Shown: positions 1 through 9,600 of the stretch, in pieces
Position numbering within the stretch: the stretch's first letter is position 1
Layout: each line of letters begins with the position of its first letter
Assembly (NCBI GenBank): GCA_035566435.1
Contig: DATMRF010000130.1
Span: 30,107 to 94,106, forward strand
Reading direction: 5' to 3'
DNA from: DATMRF01 sp035566435
GTDB taxonomy: Bacteria; Verrucomicrobiota; Verrucomicrobiia; Limisphaerales; UBA8199
Length of the DNA stretch: 64,000 nt
Notes under the pieces: model-generated
The model's database searches: none
Told to the model about the DNA's origin: nothing
The model's input: the letters and a program-made list of their open reading frames with translations, nothing else
Translations under genes and position numbers: made by a program

Positions 1-477
1 GCCCTTTAGAATCGTGACGTTGGGGCCGATCCATACATCGTCGTCGATCACCACCGGTTGCGCCGCGATCGGGGGCCGCCGCCGCCCTTTGCCCAGTGGC
101 GAACACGCGATCGCGTCCTGAATGCGGGCCGCCGGTGAGAGCGGGTGAAAATCGGTGTCCGCAATCGTGGCGTTCCAGCCAATGACCACATACTTGCCGA
201 TGCGCAGTTCTTGTTCGCACAGCAGGATGGCATTGGAAAAAAAGCAATAGTCGCCAATTTCCACCCGGGCCTCAGTGCCCAGGGCGAAATGCACTCCATC
301 CATCGTGCTATGCTCGCCGATAATCACCGCTGGTTCCCGCTTGCTTTGAAACCGGTGGAAGGCCTGGTCACCTTTGATCACCGTGTCATGGCCCAGTTGG
401 ACGTTCGCTGGCAGGCTGCCATCGAGCCATTGTCCGGGCTCAGTTGCCGCCGGGTCTTTGAACTGTTCGGTTTTCAT
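1..477 (-). CDS. Hexapeptide-repeat O-acyltransferase, partial (3' end outside window)
   Basis: The minus-strand frame starts with ATG at 477 and stays open through base 1, giving 159 residues. The visible part has the isoleucine/valine-rich left-handed beta-helix pattern of hexapeptide acyltransferases (VIIGEHSTMDG, ARVEIGDYCFFSNAIL, LRIGKYVVIGWNATIAD) followed by DTDFHPLSPAARI and VVIDDDVWIGPNVTILKG, the usual order in maltose/galactoside-type sugar O-acetyltransferases. It begins 19 bases after the stop of the ABC exporter and is probably co-transcribed with it. An acetyl or similar group put on a surface glycan is the likely job, inferred from the neighbours. The C-terminus is missing because the window ends. 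Family confident, substrate unknown. Confidence 0.8.
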   Translation of the reverse strand, partial: MKTEQFKDPAATEPGQWLDGSLPANVQLGHDTVIKGDQAFHRFQSKREPAVIIGEHSTMDGVHFALGTEARVEIGDYCFFSNAILLCEQELRIGKYVVIGWNATIADTDFHPLSPAARIQDAIACSPLGKGRRRPPIAAQPVVIDDDVWIGPNVTILKG

Positions 478-496
478 GGCATCCGGTTGCTCGGTC

Positions 497-2383
497 TTAT
501 GGCCGCGGGCCGGCGGGTTGCAGTTCGTCCGCTGGTTTCCCCGTTTCGGCAAACTGTAGTTCGTGCAGGCGCGCGTAGCTCCCGCCCCGGGCCAGCAGTT
601 CTTCGTGTGTGCCGCTCTCCCGGATGCCGCCATCTTCTAGCACGATGATACGGTCAGCGGCGCGCACCGTCGAAAGCCGGTGTGCGATAATCAGCGTGGT
701 GCGTCCCTTCATCAGGCGTTCGAGCGCGCGCAGCAAAGCGTCCTCTGTTTCCGCATCGAGTGCGCTGGTCGGTTCGTCGAGAATCAACACCGGCGCATCC
801 TTCAGAAACGCTCGCGCGATGGCCAGCCGCTGCCGCTGGCCGCTCGAGAGCGTTCCTCCCCGTTCCGCCAGGCGCGTTTCGTAACGCTCCGGCAGCTCCT
901 GGATGAACTCATGCGCCTCCGCCGCTCGCGCCGCCGCTTCGATCTGTTCCTGCGTCGCATCCGGCAGGCCATACGCGATGTTTTCCCGCACGCAGGCCGC
1001 GAACAAAATGGGTTCCTGGGTGACCAGGGCAATGTTCGCTCGCAACGATTTGAGCGCCAGCGCGCGCAGTTCGTGGCCGTCGAGCGTAATCCTGCCCTTC
1101 GCCGGGTCGTAGAATCGCAACAGCAGGCTGGCCAGGGTGGTTTTGCCCGCGCCGGAGAGGCCCACGATGGCGACGCTCGAATGGGCGGTGATTTCCAGGT
1201 CAATATCCCGCAAGACCGGCGTCCCTGGCCGGTATCCGAACGAAACTCCCTCGAACGAAATCGCTCCCCTGGCTCGTCCCGGCAAGGCGACCGCGTCCGG
1301 GCGTTCGGCGACTTCCGGCGCGCAGTCCAGCACGGTGAGAACGCGCCGGGCGCCCGCCGCGGCGCTTTGGACGGCGCCCGCGGTGTAGGCCAGCGTTTCC
1401 AACGGCTTGAAGATCATCGCCACGTAAAACACCAGCAGCACCAGGTCGCCGGCCGTAATCCGGCCCTGCAACACCCCTTGCGCCCCCAGCCAAATGACCG
1501 CCGCCGTGCCCCCGGCCAGCACCAGGCCCACCAGCGCCTGCGAAGCCGTCTGCACGACCGTCAGCCGCAGGTTCGCCTGCAGGCTGGCGCCCGCCTGGCG
1601 GCGAAAGCGTTCGCTCTCGAACTGCTCGCGGCCATAGGCCTGCACCGCGCGAATCCCCACCAGCGTCTCCTGGACCCTCGTGCTGACCTCGCTCTCGTAC
1701 TCGTGCACCCGTGTGCTCTGCTCGGTCATCGGCTTATCCAGCCGCCGAATCAGCAATATTAAAGGTACGGCGACCGCCAATGCCGCCGCCGCCAGCCGCC
1801 AGTCGCGACTCGCCAGGACCGCTCCAATGCCCAGAAGGAGCGTTCCGGCCGTCAACCCCGGTACGAGGCCTTCGCTGAAAATCGCCTGCACACAGTAGCT
1901 GTCCCACGTGATTCGGTACAACGAATCACCTACGGCCTGTCTCTCGTGAAAGGAGAGCGACAGGCGCTGAACATGATCGAAAAGCGCGCACCGCAGCTTG
2001 AACACCAGGCGTAAAGCCACCGAGTTGAGCAGGTAAGCGCTCAGGACGTTCAGACCACCAAGCGCCAGCTCGATCAACAGCAACCCGATGCACAGCAACA
2101 TTAGCAACGCGCTCTTGGGGTGGGCGGCGCCAAATCCTCCGAATCCCGGCAGCCGCAGCAACGAGCCGAGCCACCCCGGGGTCGGCTTCGTGCCCACGAC
2201 GTAGTCCAACACCAGCGCCAGCGGCCACGGCTGCAGCAATGCGGTCCCGGACGCGCCCAGCACGAGCCCCAGGCCGAGCAGCACCCGACGCGTGTCGCCC
2301 GGCAAGAAGCGCCGCAGCAATCTGGCGGTGACCTGCAACGTCCCGCTTTTGTCAGGCTGAGAATCGGGTGCGTTCATGACCAC
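497..2383 (-). CDS. ABC exporter, fused permease and ATPase (MsbA/NdvA-like)
   Basis: 628 residues: an N-terminal six-helix exporter transmembrane domain (about 30-330) and a C-terminal ATPase. Walker A GLSGAGKTT lies near residues 406-414, the signature LSSGQRQRL near 510, and Walker B VLILDEPTS follows; the H-loop AHRLST is present, so the ATPase looks intact. The frame starts at GTG 2383, directly abutting the stop of the glycosidase-glycosyltransferase gene; ATG at 2377 is an alternative. Half-transporters of this type work as homodimers in the inner membrane and export lipids, glycans or peptides. With a glycan synthase in front and an acyltransferase behind, export of a saccharide is the best inference. 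Confidence 0.9.
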   Translation of the reverse strand: MVMNAPDSQPDKSGTLQVTARLLRRFLPGDTRRVLLGLGLVLGASGTALLQPWPLALVLDYVVGTKPTPGWLGSLLRLPGFGGFGAAHPKSALLMLLCIGLLLIELALGGLNVLSAYLLNSVALRLVFKLRCALFDHVQRLSLSFHERQAVGDSLYRITWDSYCVQAIFSEGLVPGLTAGTLLLGIGAVLASRDWRLAAAALAVAVPLILLIRRLDKPMTEQSTRVHEYESEVSTRVQETLVGIRAVQAYGREQFESERFRRQAGASLQANLRLTVVQTASQALVGLVLAGGTAAVIWLGAQGVLQGRITAGDLVLLVFYVAMIFKPLETLAYTAGAVQSAAAGARRVLTVLDCAPEVAERPDAVALPGRARGAISFEGVSFGYRPGTPVLRDIDLEITAHSSVAIVGLSGAGKTTLASLLLRFYDPAKGRITLDGHELRALALKSLRANIALVTQEPILFAACVRENIAYGLPDATQEQIEAAARAAEAHEFIQELPERYETRLAERGGTLSSGQRQRLAIARAFLKDAPVLILDEPTSALDAETEDALLRALERLMKGRTTLIIAHRLSTVRAADRIIVLEDGGIRESGTHEELLARGGSYARLHELQFAETGKPADELQPAGPRP

Positions 2384-4960
2384 TTAGTTTGCCGGAGGTG
2401 GAGCCGGCTTAAGTTCGGGTTGCCACGATACTGCCGATTCCGGCGCGTTGAGGGCGGGCGGCTCTGCCCGGGCAGGTTTCGGGGGCAAAGTCTGCAGCGG
2501 TGCGCTGTGGATGGCGATGGCGTGCCGGATCACCGCCATGGCGCCGGCGCACTCGTACAACGTCCGTCCGACGAGCAGGATCGCCGGAACGTTCAGCAAC
2601 GCCCACGCCGTCCAGTCCAGGCCCGTCGCTGCCAGGCCGCCAAGCACCGCGAACACGGACGCCACGATAAAGGTGGCGGGGCTGGCCATCGGCCAAAGCC
2701 GCATCCGCACGTACTGACGCCCCTGGCCGTGTTCCTCGATTACCATCAACAATTGTGCCGTCCCCAACAGTCCGCCCCGGACCTGCAGGTCCCAGCGATC
2801 ATAATCACCGCCACGTATGACCGCGGCGCCCACCGCGCTCAAATTGTTTTCAAAATCCTTCAACCGTTGCTCGGAGCTTTGCCAAGGGCCTTCGCTCCAA
2901 ATATTCAGCGCCTGCGGCCAGGGCACCGCCAGTTGGCCGGTTCCACGCCGGCGCCAGGGAGTTAACCCGTAGCCTAATCGGCCCCACAGCCGCGCCGCCG
3001 GCTGTAGAAAGTGCAAGCCCGCGGTCCCGGCCGCCAGCCTCAGACCAGCCAGGCGCGAACGTGGCGGGATTCGGAAGGACGCGCGCGCGCCGTTCAGGCC
3101 AGCGTGCAGCAGTGGCGGAACGAATGCCAGGGCCAACGGGACCAGGGCGAAACGCAGAGGGGCGTAGGCGAGGCCGCAAGCGGAAATGAGCGCGAGAAGC
3201 GCAATCACCAGGTACCACTCCGGCAGCGTCAGGACCGAGGCGAACGTTCCCGGCTCAGTGCTGTAAATGGATTGAAAAAGGGCGCTCCCCCATGTTCCAT
3301 GGTAGATGCGGCGCTGGCTCAGGTTGAGCCATGAGCCGAAGCCCTTGGCGTAGAGCCGGCCGCTCCAGGTGGCATGGCCGACGGCGTTGTACCTCTCCGG
3401 CCATTTCCGTTCCAGCATCGCCTCCGCCTTCCCGTAGTTGACCTGCTGCTTCCAATAGCCGCGAAGACTTCCGCGCCGGTGGTGCCACACCATCGCTCCC
3501 GGGTGGAAGCCGAGCTTCCGCCCGCGCTCCTGCAGCCGCCAGCATAAGTCCACATCGTCGCCGGCGATGCGGAACTGCGCGTCAAAGCCTCCCACCTCAG
3601 CCAGGCAGTCTCGTCGAAAGGCCATGTTGCACCCCGGCAAGTGCTCCGCAATCTGGTCCGTCAATAGCACGTGGGTGGGGTTTCCGGGCGCATGGTCCAC
3701 GCATTTCGCCACCCAGCCGTCCTCCGGGCACGCCACGTTTGGACCGCCGACGCCCGCGTACTCTCCCCCTCGGAACCCCGCGGCCAGGTACTGCAGCCAA
3801 TGCGCATCTGGCGAGGCATCGTCATCCAGGAAGGCGACGATCTCTCCCTGGCCCGCCTGCCAGCCAACATTGCGCGCGTTGCTCAGCCCGCCGTTCGGAA
3901 TCCGAATGACGCGCATGCCGAATGCCCCCGCCAATTCGCCTGCGCCGTCGGTCGAACCGTCATCGACCACAATGACTTCAAAATTCGAGTACTCCAGCCG
4001 CTTCAGGCCATCCAGGCAATCGCGCAACGTACGCCTGCCGTTGTGGGTGCACACGACCACGGAGATCAACGGGCTCTGTCGTTCTGGCGCGAAGGGAATC
4101 TGTTGAAAACACTTGTGGACCGCCTCAAGCGCTGGCTTGGGCTGGCGGGTGGCCGACGTCAGGCCGAATTTCCAATCCTCGATGTCCTGTCCGCCGCGGT
4201 GCCATTCATCGGTCCAGGAAAAGATAAAGGCTCCCGCGCAACCGGCCTCGAAGACCACCGCCCCTTGCCACGCGAGTGCTTGCGCTTGCGCCACCTCTCC
4301 GGGCCGCAGGCTGTCCAGGCCGATTTCACCCATCACCAAGGGCCGGTCGCCCGTGATGTTCTGCAGCCGGGCCAGGTAGCCGCGGAGCTTCTCCGGAGTT
4401 TCGAGATAAACGTTGAAGGCGGCAAAGTCCAGGAACGGCAGCTCCAGGTACTCGGTCGAGGGATAATTGACATAAGTGACGAGAGCGTCCGGAGCTTCAG
4501 TCTTGGCCTCCCAATAAAGTCGCTCCAGGAATGCCTCCACCCTCTGATGCCCGTACCAGCGCACCAGCGGTGAGGGGACCTCATTACCAACTGCAAAACC
4601 CAGCAGGGCAGGGTGACCGGCGCACGAACGCGCTCCCGCCCGGATGCGCCGCGCAATGTCGCGCGACTGCCGGCGGTTCCCCAGAAAAGTCACATGCTGT
4701 TCCCAGGGCAGCCCCACCAGCACGCGCAGCCCATGCCTGGACGCCTGGTCCAACAGCCAGCGCGGCGGGAGCGTGTACGTGCGGACGGCATTGACCCCTT
4801 GCCGCTTCATTTCGGCGAAATCCCGCTCAACGATTTCCGGCGTGTGATACTCGCAACCATCAGGTTCCGGCCGGAACGGGCCATACGTCACGCCGCGCAC
4901 GTAGAATTTGCGGTCGCTTTCGAAGAGAAATTTGCCGCTGGCACGCATTGCAGAATTCAT
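2384..4960 (-). CDS. Glycoside hydrolase (clan GH-A-like) fused to family 2 glycosyltransferase
   Basis: 858 residues. Residues 10-285 form a TIM-barrel glycosidase: the acid/base motif VGNEVP (E127) and the nucleophile motif VMGEIGLDS (E212) have the GH17/GH5-like spacing. Residues 297-560 are a GT2 domain starting ISVVVCTHNGRRTL, with VDDGSTDG, the DDD metal site near 375, GDDVDLCW and WRLQERG. Two hydrophobic stretches (about 590-640 and 760-800) anchor the C-terminal part in the membrane. A glycosidase/transglycosylase joined to GT2 recalls the GH17-GT2 cyclic glucan synthases of the NdvB type, which also work with an NdvA-like ABC exporter. ATG at 4960 overlaps the TGA of an upstream gene remnant. 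Confidence 0.85.
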   Translation of the reverse strand: MNSAMRASGKFLFESDRKFYVRGVTYGPFRPEPDGCEYHTPEIVERDFAEMKRQGVNAVRTYTLPPRWLLDQASRHGLRVLVGLPWEQHVTFLGNRRQSRDIARRIRAGARSCAGHPALLGFAVGNEVPSPLVRWYGHQRVEAFLERLYWEAKTEAPDALVTYVNYPSTEYLELPFLDFAAFNVYLETPEKLRGYLARLQNITGDRPLVMGEIGLDSLRPGEVAQAQALAWQGAVVFEAGCAGAFIFSWTDEWHRGGQDIEDWKFGLTSATRQPKPALEAVHKCFQQIPFAPERQSPLISVVVCTHNGRRTLRDCLDGLKRLEYSNFEVIVVDDGSTDGAGELAGAFGMRVIRIPNGGLSNARNVGWQAGQGEIVAFLDDDASPDAHWLQYLAAGFRGGEYAGVGGPNVACPEDGWVAKCVDHAPGNPTHVLLTDQIAEHLPGCNMAFRRDCLAEVGGFDAQFRIAGDDVDLCWRLQERGRKLGFHPGAMVWHHRRGSLRGYWKQQVNYGKAEAMLERKWPERYNAVGHATWSGRLYAKGFGSWLNLSQRRIYHGTWGSALFQSIYSTEPGTFASVLTLPEWYLVIALLALISACGLAYAPLRFALVPLALAFVPPLLHAGLNGARASFRIPPRSRLAGLRLAAGTAGLHFLQPAARLWGRLGYGLTPWRRRGTGQLAVPWPQALNIWSEGPWQSSEQRLKDFENNLSAVGAAVIRGGDYDRWDLQVRGGLLGTAQLLMVIEEHGQGRQYVRMRLWPMASPATFIVASVFAVLGGLAATGLDWTAWALLNVPAILLVGRTLYECAGAMAVIRHAIAIHSAPLQTLPPKPARAEPPALNAPESAVSWQPELKPAPPPAN

Positions 4961-5037
4961 GGCAGCAGCAGCGCCCGGTAGTACCGCGAGCCGCCGTTGG
5001 TGGCCTGGGCGTCCACTACCACTTGGGAGTTGCTACT
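4957..5037 (-). pseudogene. 3' remnant of a secreted-protein gene
   Basis: The 26 codons before the stop at 4957-4959 read as a typical end of a large secreted protein (QVVVDAQATNGG, then SRYYRALLLP), like the FYRITVVP and FYRISSP ends of the two big secreted proteins elsewhere in this window. An in-frame TAA lies directly upstream (5038-5040), so only the tail is left. Its TGA overlaps the ATG of the glycosidase-glycosyltransferase gene. Short, so chance cannot be excluded. Confidence 0.3.
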
Positions 5038-5179
5038 TTAACGCAGGTTCTTGTCGTCATTTCTTCGGGTGTGATTCAGGAGTATCGCGCCCGCTGATTT
5101 GGGCCTCGCCGGCCCTAATGCCTGCCGCCTGTTCACGTTCCAACCCATAGCCGCTCGGTATTTTAACCTTTTAGCGTCG

Positions 5180-5210
5180 TTAACGCTTCCACGCTTTAAC
5201 GCTTCCACGC
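5180..5210. repeat. Two-copy direct repeat, 16-bp period
   Basis: The 15-mer TTAACGCTTCCACGC occurs at 5180-5194 and again at 5196-5210, just after the 3' end of the pseudopilin gene and next to related GCGTCG/CGC words. No function is evident. Confidence 0.8.
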
Positions 5211-5228
5211 CTTCGCATTCCCCCCGGC

Positions 5229-6122
5229 TCACTGAGCCAGTCCCGTCGTATGGCTCTGCAGCCACGCGACATCCGGGTTATTCGGGCAGTACTGCTGTAC
5301 GATTTTGGCCCCGCTCACCACCGGTGGGTAGGTGCGCGGATCGATCCATTTCCGGATCTGGCCATGACCGTCAGCAAAAGCCAGTGTCCCCGATCGATTA
5401 TGATAGCTGGCTGGAAGGTCCACCCATTGCGCCTGGCCACCTTGATTCACCATATCTACCGCAAACCAGCCGTCGTTGATGCTGTCCTGCCGCTCATCGA
5501 TAAATACCCAGGTGTCCACCGGCCCCGGGTTTTGCATGTCAGCCATTTTGTAATTGAGCTTGTAATACGGCGGCGATGCCGGTTGCGTCCAGTCGCGCGT
5601 GTCAAATCCCACCCAGCCGTTCATCGAGTAGCTGCGCACCCGCGCGTACGTCGCGCCGTTGATGGACACCGCGCTCTTGTCCCCGGGACAGTGGTAAATT
5701 CCCGGGTTGCGGGTGTAAGGTCCGATGGACCCGAACTGCGCGTAGTACGGCCCGACCAGCATGTCGGTGTTCGTGTTTTCGGACAGCGAAACCGGGTCGG
5801 TCAGGAAGTTCATGGTGCCGGCGACCCAGCCTGGGTCTTCCGCGTCCTTGCCTTGGTTATTGTTCGAGTCGCTGTTGGGCGCCAGGTAATCGTTGTAATC
5901 GTGGCTGTACATCTCCCAGCCGAGCGCCATTTGCTTCAGGTTGCCCAGGCAATAGGTGCCTTGCGCCTTCATTTTGCTCATGACCAGCGCCGGCAATAAC
6001 AAGCTGGCCAGGATGGCGATAATCGCTATCACCACCAGCAGTTCGATCAATGTGAAGCCGTTCAGGGGTGGTTTGAAGCGGAGGGTTCCCGCCGGGCGAC
6101 GGAATTGCTTTAATTTTTTCAT
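5229..6122 (-). CDS. Type II secretion/prepilin-like protein with H-X9-DG motif
   Basis: 297 residues. After a basic leader comes the prepilin peptidase site GFTLIELL (cleavage after G, E at +5) and a hydrophobic helix VVIAIIAILASLLLPAL, the class III signal of type IV pilins and type II secretion pseudopilins. Near the C-terminus a histidine is followed by nine residues and DG (YHNRSGTLAFADGHG), the H-X9-DG processing-associated motif common in Verrucomicrobiota, Lentisphaerae and Planctomycetes. It should be processed and methylated, then sit in the membrane or a pseudopilus. No secretion operon is nearby; such genes are usually scattered in many copies, so individual roles are unknown. Confidence 0.9.
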   Translation of the reverse strand: MKKLKQFRRPAGTLRFKPPLNGFTLIELLVVIAIIAILASLLLPALVMSKMKAQGTYCLGNLKQMALGWEMYSHDYNDYLAPNSDSNNNQGKDAEDPGWVAGTMNFLTDPVSLSENTNTDMLVGPYYAQFGSIGPYTRNPGIYHCPGDKSAVSINGATYARVRSYSMNGWVGFDTRDWTQPASPPYYKLNYKMADMQNPGPVDTWVFIDERQDSINDGWFAVDMVNQGGQAQWVDLPASYHNRSGTLAFADGHGQIRKWIDPRTYPPVVSGAKIVQQYCPNNPDVAWLQSHTTGLAQ

Positions 6123-6662
6123 ACGAATTCAGCAATGCATGCGACATCCGCGCAACCGGGTTCTCGGTTCAAAACTGACCGAATCCGAAAGCATTTATTA
6201 TGCCCGCGCCGGGACGGACCACATAACGCCTGACTTGGTCGTTGCCCGACGGGTTGGGGCCTGGGAGGCTAATTTGTGATGTCCTCCTGCCGCTGTCTCG
6301 GAAGTGGAATGATGCCCTGAGGGCCGCGGTGGTAAGAGAGTTCCCACCATGTGGTAACCCTGCGTACTACACACGCCATCCTGCGTCTTCATGTCAAATC
6401 CGCAATGTCCGTTAACGCCCGCAGATATGCCGCATTATAATCCATCCGATGCAAATCGCAACCGACGAGGCCGTGTCGCCGGCGAAAACGCACCCAAATG
6501 CCAGGCGCAGCAGCGCCCGTAGCGCAGGCTTCCAAGCCTGCTGTATCGCCGACTTCCAAGTCGGCAGAGCGCAGAACGCCGCGAAGCGTCAGCAGGTTTG
6601 AAAACCTGCGATAACGCGGACCTTTAAGCCTTCGCTACTTTCAGTGGCGTGAAATATTCGGG
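6123..6662. other. Intergenic region with palindromic repeat
   Basis: 540 bases between the start of the pseudopilin gene and the end of the Ig-repeat gene. The right half holds the palindromic repeat at 6516-6610. The left half should carry the pseudopilin promoter (minus strand), but no convincing -35/-10 pair was found. Short frames here lack family features. Confidence 0.6.
6516..6610. repeat. Dispersed palindromic repeat, copy 1 (three hairpins)
   Basis: Three short palindromes with 8-bp arms and 2-base loops follow each other: GCAGGCTTCCAAGCCTGC at 6524-6541, GCCGACTTCCAAGTCGGC at 6548-6565 and GCAGGTTTGAAAACCTGC at 6592-6609. The first 42 bases (6516-6557) are identical to 17255-17296 between cysI and cysH. 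This is a mobile or amplified intergenic element of REP type; it could also fold as an RNA at transcript ends. Confidence 0.85.
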
Positions 6663-9600
6663 CTAGGGCACAACCGTAATGCGGTAGAAGATCGTCGTGT
6701 TTGGCTTGAAATCGAAGGCGCTGGCAGTCGCGCCCGTCGCGAAAACATCGGCCGACAGGTTGCTCCAGGCGCTGTCAGCCAGGTTGGTCTTGAATTGAAC
6801 CCGGTAGGTCGTTCCGCTGATGGCGTTCCAATTCAACGTCGCGCCGTTGGTCGAAACATTGACCAATGCCAGCGTTGGCCATGGCTCCACCGTGACGCTG
6901 AAGGTCTTCGCATCGCTCAGATTGGGGAGGCCGTTGTCGGTCACCCGCACCGTAATGCTGTTGGTGCCGGCCTGAGAAGCCGCAGCGGTCCAGGTGAAGA
7001 CCCCGTTAGTGGCCCCAATGGTGGCGCCTGTCGGCGCACCGGCGTCCAGGCTGAAGGTCAGGACTTGCCCCGTATCGGGATCTGTTGCCGAGTTCGTTAG
7101 CACGAGGGTGGTCAGCTCATAAATGATTTGATTGGCTATGGCGGCCAACACGGGCGGATGATTGCTTTGGACGACGATCACGTTGAAACTCTGGGTTGCG
7201 CTCAACGGCGGAGGCCCGTTGTCCGTGACCATGACCGTAAACGAGTTCGTGCCGACGTCTGCCCCGGTCGGACTCCAACTAAACACGCCATTCGTTGCAT
7301 TAATCGTCGCGTTGGTCACAGCGCCGGCCTCGAGGCTGAAGGTCAGTTTGTCGCCATCCGGATCGTTGGCGACATTCGTCAGCACCAGGGTCATCCCGAC
7401 CGCGATGGTCTGATTGGTAATCGGTGCAAGGGTTGGTGGGCTGTTGCTCTGGATTACCGTCACTGTAAAATGTTGAGTCGCGCTCAGGGGAGGCACGCCG
7501 TTGTCAGTCACAATCACACTGAACGCGTTGGAACCAATTTGCGCCTGCGTGGGCGACCAGTTGAACACGCCTGAGGCCCCGTTGATGCTCGCGTTGGCCG
7601 CGGCGCCGGCGCCAAGGCTGAAGGTCAACTGGTCGCCATCCGCATCACTCGCAGTGTTGGAGATAACCAGGGTCATCCCGACGGCAATCTTTTGATTCGC
7701 GATAGCCGCCAGGACCGGTGGGCTATTGCTTTGGACAACCGTTACGTTGAAACTCTGGGTTGCGCTCAACGAGGGCAGCCCGCTGTCAGTGACGATGACG
7801 CTGAAGGTGTTGGTCCCTATTTGTGCCTGAGTGGGCGACCAGCGGAAGATGCCGGAAGTCGCGTTGATGCTCGCATTGGCCGCGGCGCCTGCTCCGAAGC
7901 TGAACGTCAACAGGTCCCCATCGGAATCGCTGGCGACGTTGGTGAGCACCAGCGTAATACCGACAGCCACGGTCTGGTCTGAAATCGGCGCCAGGGTAGG
8001 TGCGGCATTGGGGCCGGACCCGATGATTGTCAGCAACGCGGAACCGCTCGTCGCGGACTGGCCGTCCGGGTTGACGACCGAGATCGTTCGGGCGCCCGGC
8101 GCCGCATTCGCGGCGACCGTCAGAACCGCCGTGAGGTTGCTCGGGTTATTGTACGTCACACTGGTCGCGTTGACACCGTTGCCGTTGACCACCACCGCGA
8201 GATGGTTCGAGAAACCCGGCCCGGGGTCGAAAAAACCGGCGGCCCCCGCCGTCGAACCGCTGATCGTGACGGTGACGCTGGCGACCCCTTGAGTGAGTGT
8301 CGACGGTACGCAACTCGTTGGCGTCGCGGGCGGCGGGGCGAGCAGTTGCGCCGCCTGCACGGCATAACCGTTGCCCGGTGATTGGCACCACTCCTGGATC
8401 GTCCACATCGTCATATCGTCCGATGGGTCCAGGCTGGTGTAGGAAAAGTCGCCCCAGCGGTGCGGGCTGACGTTGTCCGACGGATTATACGCGATGCTGC
8501 TCGAGGTGTACAGCACCGGCGTTTCCATCGTTCCGGCGGCGTCCCCGGCCAGCCTGCCAACCGTTGCGGCATTGATGGCATTGGTGGGTCCCGCGGCGCT
8601 GAAACCCATCGCGGCGTGACCCTGGCCCGACACCATAATCGTCCCCATCCAATAGCTCTGGCTGCCGGCCGATCCCGGCTGGTACATCGTTCCGGACTGC
8701 ACGATGGACGGCGTCTGGCCTGAAGGAATCCCGGTGATTTGGTACCAGCGCACACCGTCGCGATTCGGCCTTCGCGTTCCACCGGTGTTGTTCACGCCGA
8801 CATTGTGCGAGGTCCACAGGGAGCCGTTGCGGTAGTGAGCGGCGAGCAAGCGCGCGTCCCCGCCATCCACCGTGCCCGAAGTGCCGAACGCCGCCACATT
8901 GATGGGGGCATGCCACGCAGTGACGGTGATCGGCATGCTGGCCGAAAGGGAGGGGCTGAGGCTGCCGGGATTGGAAACCCGCAGCAAGTCGAGTTGGCTG
9001 CTGCCCGAATTGTCCACCCCAATGAAATAACCTTCCGTCGCGGCGGCGTCGTAATTATCCACGCCTTGCGGTGTAAACGGCCCCGTGGTCCCGGAGATGA
9101 GTCCGCGGAAGGCGGTCACCTGGATTGGCCCGCTGCCGATCAAGGAACTCTTTTGCACCACAAACGCCGTCGTATTAGCGAAGCTGCCCGAGCTGGTGAA
9201 AAGATTCACCCCGATATACAGCGCGTTGGCATCGATCCCGAGCGTCGGAAAATCCGCGAAATCCCCCGTGTCGGAGTTCGGCGTCGTGCCGACCAGGTCT
9301 TGCTCGAACTGAAAAAAACTCCAAACGGTGCCGCCGCTGATCGTTCCCGAGTCGCTCATCGCGATCATGATCCGGTTGGGTTGCGTCGCCTGCCGGCCCG
9401 GCACATCGATCATGGTAACGAACCATCTGCCCGAAAGCCGATCGTAACGAATGTGCGGGTCGCTGGAAACGTTCGAGCCCGGAGTCATCACCGAGCTGAA
9501 AAAGGTGTCTGTGTCCTCATTGATCGCCCCATCGGCCGCCCCCGTGGTTTTGTCGAACGACCGCACCCGGCCGTTAAGCGCGATGATGAACTGGCTCGGC

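Noticed and set aside
680..1762. Long plus-strand frame of 360 codons
   Set aside because: It is the antisense of the ABC exporter; the translation is rich in R, Q and H with no family features.
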